A DNA stretch of 64,000 bases from PALSA-270 sp963770915 (GTDB lineage: Bacteria > Acidobacteriota > Terriglobia > Terriglobales > Acidobacteriaceae): assembly GCA_963770915.1 (NCBI GenBank), contig CAVYRG010000002.1, positions 124,001 to 188,000 on the forward strand. Direction: 5' to 3'. This document shows, piece after piece, positions 49,659-59,027 of the stretch. Position numbers and translations under genes: made by a program. The notes under the pieces are model-generated. The model saw only the letters and a program-made list of their open reading frames with translations, was not told the DNA's origin and searched no databases. The number at the start of each line of letters is the position of its first letter. The stretch's first letter is position 1.

Positions 49659-50600
49659 CTAGCCAAGGAATTCCAACTGGCGGCGCCAGTCGAGCTCGTC
49701 GACGAATTGGCGGGAGTCGCGCCAGCCGGGTTGCACCTTCACGAATAATTCCAAAAAAACTTTGGTGCCGACCATCTTTTCGATTTGCAAGCGGGCGGCG
49801 GTGCCGATTTTCTTGAGCATCTGGCCGCCTTTGCCCACAAGGATGGCTTTTTGGCCGTCGCGGTCGCAGAAGATGGCGGCGGCGATCCGGGTGAGGCGCG
49901 GGCCCTCCTCGAATTGTTCGATCATGACCGTGGTCGCGTAGGGGACTTCCTGCGCCGTCTCCAACAAAATTTGCTCGCGGATGATTTCGGCGGCCATGAA
50001 GCGGGTGGGCTGATCGGTGATTTGATCTTCGGGGAAATAGCGCGGGCCCGCGGGCATGGCGGCCAGCAGTTTTTCGAGCAGCACATCCAGGCCTTCGGGC
50101 TTGCGCGCGGAGATGGGGATGATTTCGCGGAACTCGTGCAGGCGGCGGTATTCGTCGATCAGGGGAAGGAGTTGGTCTTTACTCTTTGTCTTGCTGCGGC
50201 CGCGCAGGAGGTCGATTTTGTTGAGCAGAAGAAACGCTGGAGTTTTGGATTTCTTGACCAGGTCGAGCACGAATTGGTCGGAAGGGTCGCGGCGGCGAGC
50301 GGCGTCTTCGATGAGCAGAATCAGGTTGCAGCCTTCGAGGGCTTCGCGAACTTCGGTCATCATTTTTCGGCCGAGGGAGCTGTCGGGGCGGTGGACGCCG
50401 GGAGTGTCGATGAGGACGATCTGGCCGCCGGCGTTCCCCTTCTTCTTCGGGATATGGATGATGCCGAGTATGCGGTTGCGGGTGGTTTGGGGCTTGGGGC
50501 TGATGATGGCGAGCTTTTCGCCGACGAGAGCGTTGAGCAGGGTGGATTTTCCGGCGTTGGGGCGGCCGAGGATGCAAGCGAAACCGGAGTGGAAGGGCAT
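49659..50600 (-). CDS. era: GTPase Era
   Basis: 313 residues from ATG 50600, the normal Era length. G1 is GRPNAGKST (residues 12-20), G3 is DTPGVH, G4 is NKID. The C-terminal KH domain holds GKGGQMLKKIG. Era binds 16S rRNA at its 3' end and checks maturation of the 30S subunit. Upstream on the same strand lie corC, ybeY and phoH, the usual ribosome-maturation neighbours. In-frame codons before 50600 lack family similarity. Confidence 0.96.
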   Translation of the reverse strand: MPFHSGFACILGRPNAGKSTLLNALVGEKLAIISPKPQTTRNRILGIIHIPKKKGNAGGQIVLIDTPGVHRPDSSLGRKMMTEVREALEGCNLILLIEDAARRRDPSDQFVLDLVKKSKTPAFLLLNKIDLLRGRSKTKSKDQLLPLIDEYRRLHEFREIIPISARKPEGLDVLLEKLLAAMPAGPRYFPEDQITDQPTRFMAAEIIREQILLETAQEVPYATTVMIEQFEEGPRLTRIAAAIFCDRDGQKAILVGKGGQMLKKIGTAARLQIEKMVGTKVFLELFVKVQPGWRDSRQFVDELDWRRQLEFLG

Positions 50601-50668
50601 GGATTGTGGCGGGAACCTCGCTGCACTCGGCGGGACAGCCGAGGCGGCTGTCCCCACGTGAGCTACGA

Positions 50669-51931
50669 CTATATCAGCTTCATTTGTTTAGGCTGGGGGA
50701 CGGAGATTCTTACCCGTTCGACGCGGCGCTCGGTGGATTCGAGGACTTCGAAGCGGAGGCCGTTTTCCTCGATGACCTCGCCCTTCTGCGGAATGCGGCC
50801 GGCCAGCTCACTGACCAATCCGGCCACGGTGGCGGACTCGGTGTCAGGACGAACGCCAAGAAGTTCGTCGAGGCGGTCGACATCCATGTTGCCGGGGACG
50901 ACATAAGTGTGGTCGCTTTCGCGAACGACGTCGGCTTTTTCGTGTTCGTCGCGAATTTCGCCGACGATTTCCTCGACCAGGTCTTCGATGGTGACCAGGC
51001 CGGCCACGCCTCCGTACTCATCGACGACGATTGCCATGCGAATGTTGCCGTTCTGCATTTCGCGGAGCAGGTCGCTGACCAGCTTGCTCTCGGGGACGAA
51101 ATAGACATCCTTGCGCATGATGGAGCTGACGGTGCGGGTGCGGGCTTCGGTGTCGGGAACCTGCAGCACGTCCTGGGCGTAAACAATGCCGACGATGTTG
51201 TGAATGGTGCCATCGAAAACCGGGACGCGCGAGAACGGCTTGGAGCGAAGCAAGTCGATGAATTGCTCGACGGTGGCGTTGACGGGGACGGCGACGATTT
51301 CCGGGCGCGGCTTCATGGTGTCGCGCACCGTCTTTTCGCCAAATTGCACGACGGACTGGATTAGGTCGCGGTTGCTCTCGTCCAAAATGCCCTCTTCCTG
51401 ACCGGCCTCGATGAGGGCGTCGACGGCTTCGGATTGGCTTTCCGGCTCGCGGTCGGCGTGTTCGCGGGTGAGCGTGGTGACCGAACGGAGAAAGCCCAGA
51501 ATCAAGGTGACGGGAAGCGCGAGGTAAATGAGGACGCGCAGAGTCATAGCCCAGCTAGCGAGCCACTGTCCGCGGGTTCGCGAAAACAGCACAAAAGGAA
51601 GAAAGCGGTTGAAGACGACGATGATAAGAATCAAGCTGACGGTGGCTTGCAAAATTTCGGTGGGGCCCCATGTGCGGTCGCGGAAAACGATGAAGCCAAC
51701 GAGCATCGCGATGGCGGCGGTGCTCAATTGGGCAAGCACCGCCATGGAGATGGAGGCACGCTCGCGGCCGACGCCCAGCCTGGGCTCGATGGACTGCTCG
51801 AAGGAATCGATGTTGTCCTGAAATTCGCGGGAGAGGAATTTGCCCAGTTCGGAGTAAACACGCTCCACGTAGGAGACCAGGGTGAGCAGGCCAACCAGCA
51901 GCAGCAACGCGACTGCAATGGCGTAGTTCAT
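50669..51931 (-). CDS. CorC/HlyC-type membrane protein with CBS domains
   Basis: 420 residues from ATG 51931, which overlaps the ybeY stop as ATGA. N-terminal membrane helices (AIAVALLLLVGLLTLVSYV and later ones) form the CNNM-like part. Two CBS domains follow (RPEIVAVPVNATVEQFIDLL with FSRVPVFDG; then VPESKLVSDLLREM with VVDEYGGVAGLVTIEDLVEEIVG in parts). A CorC_HlyC C-terminal domain ends the protein. Family members are linked to magnesium/cobalt efflux or, as hemolysin-like proteins, have unclear roles. In this cluster it is a standard member. Confidence 0.93.
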   Translation of the reverse strand: MNYAIAVALLLLVGLLTLVSYVERVYSELGKFLSREFQDNIDSFEQSIEPRLGVGRERASISMAVLAQLSTAAIAMLVGFIVFRDRTWGPTEILQATVSLILIIVVFNRFLPFVLFSRTRGQWLASWAMTLRVLIYLALPVTLILGFLRSVTTLTREHADREPESQSEAVDALIEAGQEEGILDESNRDLIQSVVQFGEKTVRDTMKPRPEIVAVPVNATVEQFIDLLRSKPFSRVPVFDGTIHNIVGIVYAQDVLQVPDTEARTRTVSSIMRKDVYFVPESKLVSDLLREMQNGNIRMAIVVDEYGGVAGLVTIEDLVEEIVGEIRDEHEKADVVRESDHTYVVPGNMDVDRLDELLGVRPDTESATVAGLVSELAGRIPQKGEVIEENGLRFEVLESTERRVERVRISVPQPKQMKLI

Positions 51932-52458
51932 GGTTTGGGCCGTCGGGGGCGAAGTTTCGTGGCCGCCGCTGCGTTTCGCTTTTTCCGCGGGCGTTTGCGG
52001 AAGCCAGGGCTCACGGCTTCCGGCCAAGAGCCGTTTCGCTCGGTGAGTCCCACGGGCAGATTCAGCTTTCTGCGCAGGCTGGTTTCTTTGCGAGCCATTT
52101 CGCCGTCGTCGTGCTCGTGGTCGTAGCCTGCCAGGTGGAGAACGCCGTGCAGGGCGAGGATCTTAACTTCGTCGGCGGGCGAATGGTGCAGCAGGCGGGC
52201 GTTGTGCGCGGCAATTTCGGCGGAGATGGCGATGTCACCGGCCAACTCAGGCATCATGCCGGGCATAGGAGCAAAAGAAAGGACGTCGGTCGGCGCGTCT
52301 TTGCCGAGGAAACGTTGATTGAGCGTGCGCAGTTCCCCGTTGCTGGTCACGAGCACGTTGACCGTACCTTTCAGTTTGGCAGCGCGGCAAACGCGAGTGA
52401 GGAAGCGGGCGAGCGTCTTATCACTCAAGCCGGCCACCGGTTTTCGCAAGATAATCAT
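51928..52458 (-). CDS. ybeY: endoribonuclease YbeY
   Basis: 176 residues from ATG 52458. The zinc site is HGVLHLAGYDH (H-x3-H-x-x-G-Y-D-H). Upstream sequence TDVLSFAPMPG and GDIAISAEIAA is typical. YbeY matures the 16S rRNA 3' end and helps ribosome quality control. The open frame continues to 52644 but those residues are basic low-complexity, so 52458 fits the family start better. The C-terminus is extended by about 30 basic residues (KRPRKKRNAAAATKLRPRRP), longer than usual. Stop overlaps the next gene start. Confidence 0.9.
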   Translation of the reverse strand: MIILRKPVAGLSDKTLARFLTRVCRAAKLKGTVNVLVTSNGELRTLNQRFLGKDAPTDVLSFAPMPGMMPELAGDIAISAEIAAHNARLLHHSPADEVKILALHGVLHLAGYDHEHDDGEMARKETSLRRKLNLPVGLTERNGSWPEAVSPGFRKRPRKKRNAAAATKLRPRRPKP

Positions 52459-52601
52459 GGATGGCCGCCAGCGACGGCACATTCGCGGCTGACGCATGCT
52501 TTCCGGCCGCTGCCGGCGGCGCCAGTCGATTCGCCGACAGCAGATGGGCCGACGCCCTCCACGTTGGCGCCGCCAGTTGCGATTATGGGATGTTTCGTCC
52601 A

Positions 52602-52641
52602 CCAAAAACAAACAGGAGGGGCTCTCCAGCGCCCTCCTGTT
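52602..52641 (-). terminator. Rho-independent terminator between phoH and ybeY
   Basis: On the minus strand AACAGGAGGG pairs perfectly with CCCTCCTGTT and is followed by TGTTTTT. It lies 15 bases after the phoH stop, so ybeY-corC-era likely depend on readthrough or a separate promoter. Confidence 0.82.
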
Positions 52642-52654
52642 CATATTGTACCTT

Positions 52655-53749
52655 CTACTCTCCGGCTTGCGCCTTTACGGCCGGATCGGTTCTCTTTTCG
52701 GCAGCCGCTTTCTCTTCTCGCTGCTCCTTCGGAGCTTCTATCTGGCTGGATGCTCCATTCGTTTTGCTCTTCGATTCCAGGAGAAACAACTGCTGCTCTT
52801 CGGCGATGCGGGTTTTGTGCTCATCATAGGCGCGGATGATGCGCTGCACCAGATGATGGCGGACAACGTCGCTTTCATCGAAATGGACGAAGGTCAGGCC
52901 TTCGACATTTTTCAGGATGTCGACGGCTTCGAGCAGGCCGCTACGGCGGGCCGTGGGCAGGTCGATCTGGGTCACGTCGCCGGTGATGACGGCTTTGGAG
53001 TTGAAGCCGAGCCGGGTGACGAACATCTTCATCTGCTCGGAGGTGGTGTTCTGCGCCTCGTCGAGAATGACGAACGAATCGTTCAGCGTGCGGCCGCGCA
53101 TGAAAGCGATGGGCGCGATCTCGATGACATTTTTTTCCAGATAGCGGTCGACCCGCTCGGGATCGAGCATGTCGTAGAGAGCGTCGTAGAGCGGGCGGAG
53201 ATAGGGATCGATTTTGTCCTGCAAAGTACCGGGGAGAAAACCGAGGCGCTCGCCGGCTTCGACGGCGGGGCGCGCAAGGATGATACGGTTGACGCGCTTG
53301 GCCAGCAGAGCGGAAATCGCCATGGCGACGGCAAGATAAGTTTTGCCGGTGCCGGCGGGGCCGATGCCGAAAACCATGTCGTGATTCTCGATGGCTTCGA
53401 CGTAGCGGCGCTGGTTAGCACTTTTGGGCTGGACGGTGCGGCGTCCGAAGGAACGCTGGCGGCCGGCCTCGGCCAAGCCGCGCAAAGTCGCTTTGGGATC
53501 GGCAATGAGCACGCGCAGCAGGCTATTCAAATCGCCGTTGTTGAAGGTGAAGCCGGAGCGCTGCAGAAAGTCGAAGTCGGCAAAGACTTGCTGGGCGCGG
53601 GCCACCCCGGAGGCTTCGCCTTCCAGTTCGATGGAATCGGCGCGGAAGTCGATGGTAACGTTCAGGCCATCTTGAAGAACGTGCAGATTTTCATCCCGCG
53701 TGCCGAACAGGGTCTCGATGTTGGGGGTGATCGCGATATTTTTCTTCAT
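52655..53749 (-). CDS. phoH: PhoH-like ATPase
   Basis: 364 residues. N-terminal KH-like part, then the P-loop ATPase with Walker A GPAGTGKT (130-137) and Walker B VILDEAQNTT. The TRLGFNSKAVITGDVTQIDLP sequence matches PhoH/PhoL. Members act with YbeY in ribosome or RNA metabolism. Position ahead of ybeY-corC-era is the common order. An internal terminator separates it from ybeY. The C-terminus is a Lys/Glu-rich tail. Confidence 0.95.
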   Translation of the reverse strand: MKKNIAITPNIETLFGTRDENLHVLQDGLNVTIDFRADSIELEGEASGVARAQQVFADFDFLQRSGFTFNNGDLNSLLRVLIADPKATLRGLAEAGRQRSFGRRTVQPKSANQRRYVEAIENHDMVFGIGPAGTGKTYLAVAMAISALLAKRVNRIILARPAVEAGERLGFLPGTLQDKIDPYLRPLYDALYDMLDPERVDRYLEKNVIEIAPIAFMRGRTLNDSFVILDEAQNTTSEQMKMFVTRLGFNSKAVITGDVTQIDLPTARRSGLLEAVDILKNVEGLTFVHFDESDVVRHHLVQRIIRAYDEHKTRIAEEQQLFLLESKSKTNGASSQIEAPKEQREEKAAAEKRTDPAVKAQAGE

Positions 53750-54075
53750 TCCGTTTGCTGGTATCTCCGCGGCGGCTCACTTGGATGGGGGTTTATTCCG
53801 GGAGGAATACACCTGGGTTGGCCGGGGCGCAAAAGGTCATTCTGTCTGAAGGTGGAACCTGTCGAGGCGCTCGCAGGCCGGGTGCAAACAACTACCATTG
53901 GGTAAAGCGTAGCGCGGGTTGGCAGCGGGAGTCAATCAGTTCGAGATGGGGGTAGTGTGTTAGGACATTACTGAGGGATCTGAGAAAGCATCTTAACCAC
54001 AGAGGACACGGAGAAACACAGGGGCTCCTACGTGCACCGGAACTTATCTAGTCTGGCAATAACCGCTGCCCTTCC
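53750..54075. other. intergenic region, 326 bp
   Basis: Convergent-side gap between phoH and the M13 peptidase stop. One dispersed repeat at 53996-54025; otherwise nothing supported. Confidence 0.4.
53996..54025. repeat. dispersed 'cacagaggacacggag' repeat
   Basis: ACCACAGAGGACACGGAGAA then ACACAGGGG. A word common as an intergenic repeat in several bacterial phyla; only this copy and the related one at 58236 seen here. Confidence 0.45.
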
Positions 54076-56142
54076 CTACCAGACGCGGCATGTCTTGGCC
54101 GGCATCATGGGCTGGCCGACCTTGCAGCCGAAGGCTTTGCCGAACTCGGGCATGTTCACCAGCACTCCGTTGGTGCGGAAGCGGTCGGGGGAATGGGGAT
54201 CGGTGGTGGCGATCAGGCGTTCGAGCTCGGGCCGCCACTGGGCGCACCAATCCTGCGCGAAACCCACGAAGAACGCCTGTAGCGGCGTGTAACCGTCTTC
54301 CAGTTTCTTGTCGAGGTCAATTCCCTGCTCGGCCGCGTGGGCCAAATAGGCCATATACGCTAGCCGCATTCCGCCATTGTCGGCAGTGTTCTCGCCGAGG
54401 GTAAGTTTTCCGTTCAGCTTGGTATCGCCGACGCTGAATGCTCCATATTCGTCGACGATGCACTGGGCCTTCTGGGTGAACTTGTCGGAATCCTGCTTGG
54501 TCCACCAGTCTTCGAGATTGCCATTTCCGTCGAACTGGCGGCCTTCGTCATCGAAGGCGTGGGTGAGTTCGTGGCCCATGAAAAGGCCGATGTGGCCGTA
54601 GTTCAAGGCGTCGGGCTGGGTGGGATCGAAGAAGGGCGCCTGCATCACCCCGGCGGGGAAGTTGATGTCATTCATGCTGGGGTTGTAGAACGCGTTGACC
54701 GTGGGCGTCGAGGTAAGCCATTCTTCGCGATCCACGGGCTTGCCAATCTTGTCCAGTTGGCGATGCGATTCGAATTCGGCGGCGCGCAGATTGTTGCCGA
54801 AGGCGTCGCCGCGCACGATTTCGAGCTTCGAGTAGTCGCGCCATTTGTCGGGATAGCCGACCTTGTTGGCGACCATGTGCAGCTTCTGCTCGGCTCGGGC
54901 CTTGGTTTCGGGGCTCATCCAGTCGAGCGACTGGATGTCGCGGTCCATGGCGGATTCAATGTCGTGAATCATCTGCACCGCGCGAGTTTTGCTGGCCTCG
55001 GGAAATTGCTGGTCCACGTAGGCCTTGCCCAGAGCCTCCGGCAAAGCCGCGTCGGTGCTGCGCACACAGCGTTTCCAGCGGGGCTGCTGGTCGGGGATGC
55101 CGACGAGCTTACGGCCGCCGAAATCGAATTTTTCCTGGTCCAATGCCTTGGGCAAGATTAGGCCCGTGAGCGAGCTGACCAATTGCCAACGCAGATACGC
55201 TTTGATGGTGGGGAGATCGGTATCGCTGATGACCTGATTCATGCCTTTGAAGAAGTCGGGCTCGGAGACATTGATCTCTTGGAAGGCCGGCGATCCGCTG
55301 GCGTAGTAGAAATCGTCCCAATTGAAAATGGGCGTGAGCGCCTGCAGTTCTTTGATGGACATCATGTGGTAGATGTTGTGGGGATCGCGCTGCGAAGTGA
55401 CATCGAGCGAGACTTTGGCGAGCGCGGTTTCGAGTTTCATGATTGCGGCGGCGTCGCTAGCGGCCTGCGCATCGCTGGAACCGAGGAGCTTCAAAATGTT
55501 GGTGATGTGCTGGACGTACTCCTTACGAATCTCAATGTCCTTGGCGCCGGTGCGGAAGTAGTAGTCCTTTTCCGGGAGCCCGATGCCGTTTTGCGCCACG
55601 AAGGCAACGTTGCGCGTCGCGTCTTTGAAATCCTGCTGCGAGCCAAAGCCCAGAAAGGCGTTCACATTGATGAGCTGATAGTGGGCGAGCAGTTCGGGAA
55701 GCTGGTTTTTGCTGGTGAGATCGTTAATGCGATCGAGCTCAAGCTGCAGGGCGGCCATGTCTTTGTGCGGAGTGGCGTCTTCATCCATGCAACTGGCGTA
55801 GTAGTCGCCGATTTTCTGGGTATTGGCGTCGCGCGAGGCATCGTCAGCAGCGGCCTTCTCCAAAATTCCGTGCAGCACCTGCTGGTTGTACTGGTCGAGG
55901 TTGTAGAACTGGTCGGAATAGGGCGAGTCGCTGGGAATGGGATGCAGCTTGCTCCAGTTGCCGCAAGCGTACTGGTAGAAGTCGACGCAAGGGTCGGCCG
56001 AGGTGTCCATCAAATCCTTGGCGAGCCCCGGAATCGGGGAGAAGGTTTGTGGCGCAGCCGCTGGGGGCTTGGTCTCGGCGGTTTGGGCGAACATCGCACC
56101 GGCGCAAATTACGATGAGGACGAGCGCGCTAACATTTTTCAT
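54076..56142 (-). CDS. M13-family zinc metallopeptidase (PepO/neprilysin type), secreted
   Basis: 688 residues. Signal peptide (SALVLIVICAGAMFAQT). The zinc motif is HELTH at 524-528 (in MGHELTHAFDDEG) with the third ligand Glu584 in ENTADNGG. The end CRVW is the family terminus. Substrate-side motif NAFYNPSMNDINFPAGVMQ matches. M13 enzymes cut peptides outside the cell or in the periplasm. All catalytic residues are present. It is flanked by phoH downstream and a Ycf46-like gene upstream, with no obvious operon. Confidence 0.95.
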   Translation of the reverse strand: MKNVSALVLIVICAGAMFAQTAETKPPAAAPQTFSPIPGLAKDLMDTSADPCVDFYQYACGNWSKLHPIPSDSPYSDQFYNLDQYNQQVLHGILEKAAADDASRDANTQKIGDYYASCMDEDATPHKDMAALQLELDRINDLTSKNQLPELLAHYQLINVNAFLGFGSQQDFKDATRNVAFVAQNGIGLPEKDYYFRTGAKDIEIRKEYVQHITNILKLLGSSDAQAASDAAAIMKLETALAKVSLDVTSQRDPHNIYHMMSIKELQALTPIFNWDDFYYASGSPAFQEINVSEPDFFKGMNQVISDTDLPTIKAYLRWQLVSSLTGLILPKALDQEKFDFGGRKLVGIPDQQPRWKRCVRSTDAALPEALGKAYVDQQFPEASKTRAVQMIHDIESAMDRDIQSLDWMSPETKARAEQKLHMVANKVGYPDKWRDYSKLEIVRGDAFGNNLRAAEFESHRQLDKIGKPVDREEWLTSTPTVNAFYNPSMNDINFPAGVMQAPFFDPTQPDALNYGHIGLFMGHELTHAFDDEGRQFDGNGNLEDWWTKQDSDKFTQKAQCIVDEYGAFSVGDTKLNGKLTLGENTADNGGMRLAYMAYLAHAAEQGIDLDKKLEDGYTPLQAFFVGFAQDWCAQWRPELERLIATTDPHSPDRFRTNGVLVNMPEFGKAFGCKVGQPMMPAKTCRVW

Positions 56143-56226
56143 CGGGGCATCCGTTCCTTCGCGGAGGATAAAGAGATAAAGAATAATAGATCATACCGAA
56201 ACCGGCGGGGAAAAGTTCCGTTGCGA

Positions 56227-57822
56227 TTAAACGGCGGAATGCGAAGCCAGCGCCGGAGCGAGGGACGCCGGGACTGCTCGGGAGCGGGCCCAGGCGCGCA
56301 AATTCTGAATCTCCTCGGCGCGAGTCGTGGAGAGCGGCACGGTTTGGGCGAGGGCATCGAGAATGGTTTGCGTGGCCAGCGGTTGTTTGCTGGCGAACGC
56401 CGCATAAAGAGAAGATTGGACGGCGGCTTCAATCTCGGCACCGGAGTAGCCTTTGGCCGCCGAAGCGATTTGGGCCAAGTTGAACTCCGCCGGATTTCGT
56501 TTGCGCCGCGCCAGCTGAATCGCGAAGATCTGTTCTCGTTCGGCTTGATTGGGCAGATCGACGAAAAATAACTCGTCGAAGCGGCCTTTGCGAATGAGCT
56601 CGGGCGGAAGCGCGGAAACGTTGTTGCAGGTCGCGGCAACGAAGACGGGCGCTTTGCGATCCTGCATCCAGGAGAGAAACGAGGCGAGGATGCGGGCGGA
56701 GACGCCGGCGTCCACCGAGGCCGAGTCGGGACCACTGCCGGCAAAAACTTTTTCCAATTCGTCGATCCAAAGGACGCAGGGAGCAAGCCCTTCCGCTACT
56801 TTGAAGACCTTGCCAATGCGCTTTTCGGTTTCGCCAATGTATTTGTCGAATACGGCGGCGGTATCGAACTTCACCAGCGGCAATTGCCATTCTCCGGCGA
56901 TGGCTTGCGCGCAGAGACTCTTGCCGCATCCTTGAATACCAAGGATGATGACGCCGCGCGGCGGATCGAGGCCGAAGGCCTTGGCCTGGTCGTCCCAAGT
57001 GCCGCGGCGCTGGGCCAGCCAGCGCTTAAGGTTCTCCAGGCCGCCCACGCCGGAGAGCGTATTGGAGGCGTCGACAAACTCCAGCATGTCGGAGCGGCGC
57101 AGCATGTCTTTTTTCGACTGTAGGACATCGGTGACGATTTCCGGAGTTAGGCCGTAACGTCCGACGATAGCCGTCGAAATGGCGCGCTCAGCTTCTTCCT
57201 CGGTGAAGCCGCGCAGGTTGTCCAGCATCGCTTCAAGCCCAGCAGGATCGAGAGTGTGGCGGAGGGTGTGGGTTCTGGCCAGGCGGGCGGTCACTTCATC
57301 GACGATCTGGCGCAGGCGTTGCCGGTCAGGAAGCGGAAGGTCAAGAAATTCCACCAAGCCGGCCAGTTCCGGCGGGATGGTAATGGATGGCGCGGTGAGA
57401 ATGACGGTGCGGCGATTCTCGCGGAACTTCTGGCCGACGTCGCGCAGCCGGCGGATCACGACGGCATCCTCCATGTGGCGGTGCAGGTCTTTGAGGATGA
57501 AGGCGGCTTCGATCGAAATGCCCTCCAGATTGCCGAGCATTTGCGCGGGATCGCGGCTGTTGTACATGGCTTGAGGGTTAGGGTCGTCGCCGGAACCGGC
57601 GGCGTGGGGCGGAAGCTTGCCGAGTTCGACAGGTGGCAATACAGCGTCGCCGCCGCAACGGGCCAGGCCGCTGGCGATGCTCCACTCGAAGGTGGCAAGG
57701 TTAAGCGCGGCGCAGGCCGCGCGCACCGTGCGCACGGCGCAGATTTCCTCAACCGTTTCCATCACCACGATGGGCGTGGAGGAATCGAGCAGGACCTTCA
57801 AACGGTCGGGAATGCTGGGCAT
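56227..57822 (-). CDS. Ycf46-like AAA+ ATPase
   Basis: 531 residues. The N-terminal half is helical (RLKVLLDSSTPIVVMETVEE). The C-terminal AAA+ module has Walker A GIQGCGKSLCAQ, Walker B VLWIDELEK and sensor region FVAATCNNVSALPPEL, then RKGRFDELFFVDLP. These match Ycf46, a family of AAA proteins found in cyanobacteria, plastids and bacteria that has been linked to CO2 use in cyanobacteria. The role in a heterotroph is unknown. The rpsT promoter lies just outside its start on the other strand. Confidence 0.9.
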   Translation of the reverse strand: MPSIPDRLKVLLDSSTPIVVMETVEEICAVRTVRAACAALNLATFEWSIASGLARCGGDAVLPPVELGKLPPHAAGSGDDPNPQAMYNSRDPAQMLGNLEGISIEAAFILKDLHRHMEDAVVIRRLRDVGQKFRENRRTVILTAPSITIPPELAGLVEFLDLPLPDRQRLRQIVDEVTARLARTHTLRHTLDPAGLEAMLDNLRGFTEEEAERAISTAIVGRYGLTPEIVTDVLQSKKDMLRRSDMLEFVDASNTLSGVGGLENLKRWLAQRRGTWDDQAKAFGLDPPRGVIILGIQGCGKSLCAQAIAGEWQLPLVKFDTAAVFDKYIGETEKRIGKVFKVAEGLAPCVLWIDELEKVFAGSGPDSASVDAGVSARILASFLSWMQDRKAPVFVAATCNNVSALPPELIRKGRFDELFFVDLPNQAEREQIFAIQLARRKRNPAEFNLAQIASAAKGYSGAEIEAAVQSSLYAAFASKQPLATQTILDALAQTVPLSTTRAEEIQNLRAWARSRAVPASLAPALASHSAV

Positions 57823-57826
57823 TTGG

Positions 57827-57855
57827 TTGACCGCACGGAATCGCTACCGTAAAAT
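57827..57855 (+). promoter_or_regulatory. sigma-70 promoter of rpsT
   Basis: TTGACC (57827-57832), 17-base spacer, TAAAAT (57850-57855), about 60 bases ahead of the rpsT ATG. Confidence 0.75.
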
Positions 57856-57912
57856 AGCCTATTCGGCACCCACCGGAATACTTTCCTGAAGAAACGAAGG
57901 TAACTGAGCCAC

Positions 57913-58176
57913 ATGGCAAATCATTTTTCAGCGCTGAAACGCGCGCGACAGACCGAGAAGCGAACCGCGCAGAATCGGAACAACACCTCCCGGCTGCGAA
58001 CCGAACTGCGCGATATGCGCGAGGCGCTCGCCAAGGGCGACAAGGCCGCCGCCGAGAAGATATTCCGGCAGACGGTTTCGGCGCTCGACAAGGCGATCCA
58101 GAAGGGCACGCTGCACGAGAACACGGCCTCGCGGTATAAGTCCCGCCTGAGTGCAAGATTGAATGCGTTGAAGTAG
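57913..58176 (+). CDS. rpsT: ribosomal protein bS20
   Basis: 87 residues, the usual size. Starts MANHFSALKRARQTEKRTAQ and ends in the basic helix RYKSRLSARLNALK. It binds 16S rRNA in the small subunit. A clear promoter precedes it. It is the only plus-strand gene in the 49.6-63.9 kb block. Confidence 0.97.
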   Translation: MANHFSALKRARQTEKRTAQNRNNTSRLRTELRDMREALAKGDKAAAEKIFRQTVSALDKAIQKGTLHENTASRYKSRLSARLNALK

Positions 58177-58235
58177 CGGGCAGCCACAGCGATCAAGCGA
58201 GCACAGCCCCGTAGCGGGTCCAACCTCGTGAGGCT

Positions 58236-58320
58236 TATTCACAAAGAAGGGCACTAAGGGTCACGAAGGCCATGTTGGCAGAGATTTTCTTCGTGGACCT
58301 TCGTGTCCTTTGTGGTTCAA
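58236..58320. repeat. imperfect inverted repeat, 'cacaaaggacacgaagg' type
   Basis: TCACAAAGAAGGGCAC and GGGTCACGAAGG on the left face CTTCGTGGACC and CCTTTGTGG on the right, in inverse order, making a long hairpin. Related to the repeat at 53996. Confidence 0.6.
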
Positions 58321-58351
58321 GACCGAACTAAGCCACTGCCCTCAGGCTCAG

Positions 58352-58927
58352 TCAGCGCAATTTCGGCAGGAGAAAGCCAGTGTGGCGGCGGTGTTCGTCG
58401 AAAGCCGCGCCGAACTGCTGGGTAAGCATGCTCTCTTCTCTCTTCGCCTTGACGGAATAAGCGATCATAACGAGAGCAACCCCGGCGAGGCAGCGCCACT
58501 CGCCGATGGCGATGGCGGAGCCGAGCGTAGCTAAATCTAGCCCGCTATAGATCGGATGGCGCAGGCGGGAATAGGGCCCGGTGCGGATGAGTTCGTGGCC
58601 TTCCTTAATGGTGACGCGGGCGCTCCAGTTTTCTGCCAGGTGGTAGCGGGCCCAGATGGCGAGGCCGACGCCGAGCCAGGTAAGAGCAAGGCCCACGATC
58701 ACACCCCTGAGGCTCGCCGGCAGGAAGCGCCGGGCCAGAACTCCAATACGCGCATAAGGGCTGAAGATGAGAAGGTATCCGCAGACGAGTAACGCCATCA
58801 CTCCGTAGCGCGAGACGGCAGGTTCTTTGCGCGCGGTCTGGCGAGTTTTGGCGCCTTTGGCGATCCAGTAGATTAGGAAGGTTAGCCACGGCAGGTCGAT
58901 CAGAACGGCGAATAATTGCTCATTCAT
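58352..58927 (-). CDS. isoprenylcysteine carboxyl methyltransferase (ICMT)-family membrane protein
   Basis: 191 residues with several membrane helices. HELIRTGPYSRLRHPIYSGL is the family motif (GPY-x3-RHP-x-Y-x-G), seen in ICMT, protein-S-isoprenylcysteine methyltransferases and many bacterial lipid or steroid reductase-like proteins. YSVKAKREESMLTQQFG lies near the end. Bacterial substrate unknown. Stands between rpsT and holA. Confidence 0.9.
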   Translation of the reverse strand: MNEQLFAVLIDLPWLTFLIYWIAKGAKTRQTARKEPAVSRYGVMALLVCGYLLIFSPYARIGVLARRFLPASLRGVIVGLALTWLGVGLAIWARYHLAENWSARVTIKEGHELIRTGPYSRLRHPIYSGLDLATLGSAIAIGEWRCLAGVALVMIAYSVKAKREESMLTQQFGAAFDEHRRHTGFLLPKLR

Positions 58928-59027
58928 GGGAGGCCCCGAAATGTTGCTTCATCCCGGTTATTACGGAATGAGGGTGAAAATGTTCCCGCCGCAACCTGTT
59001 GTCGTGGCCGCGGAACGCGCACAGGAA

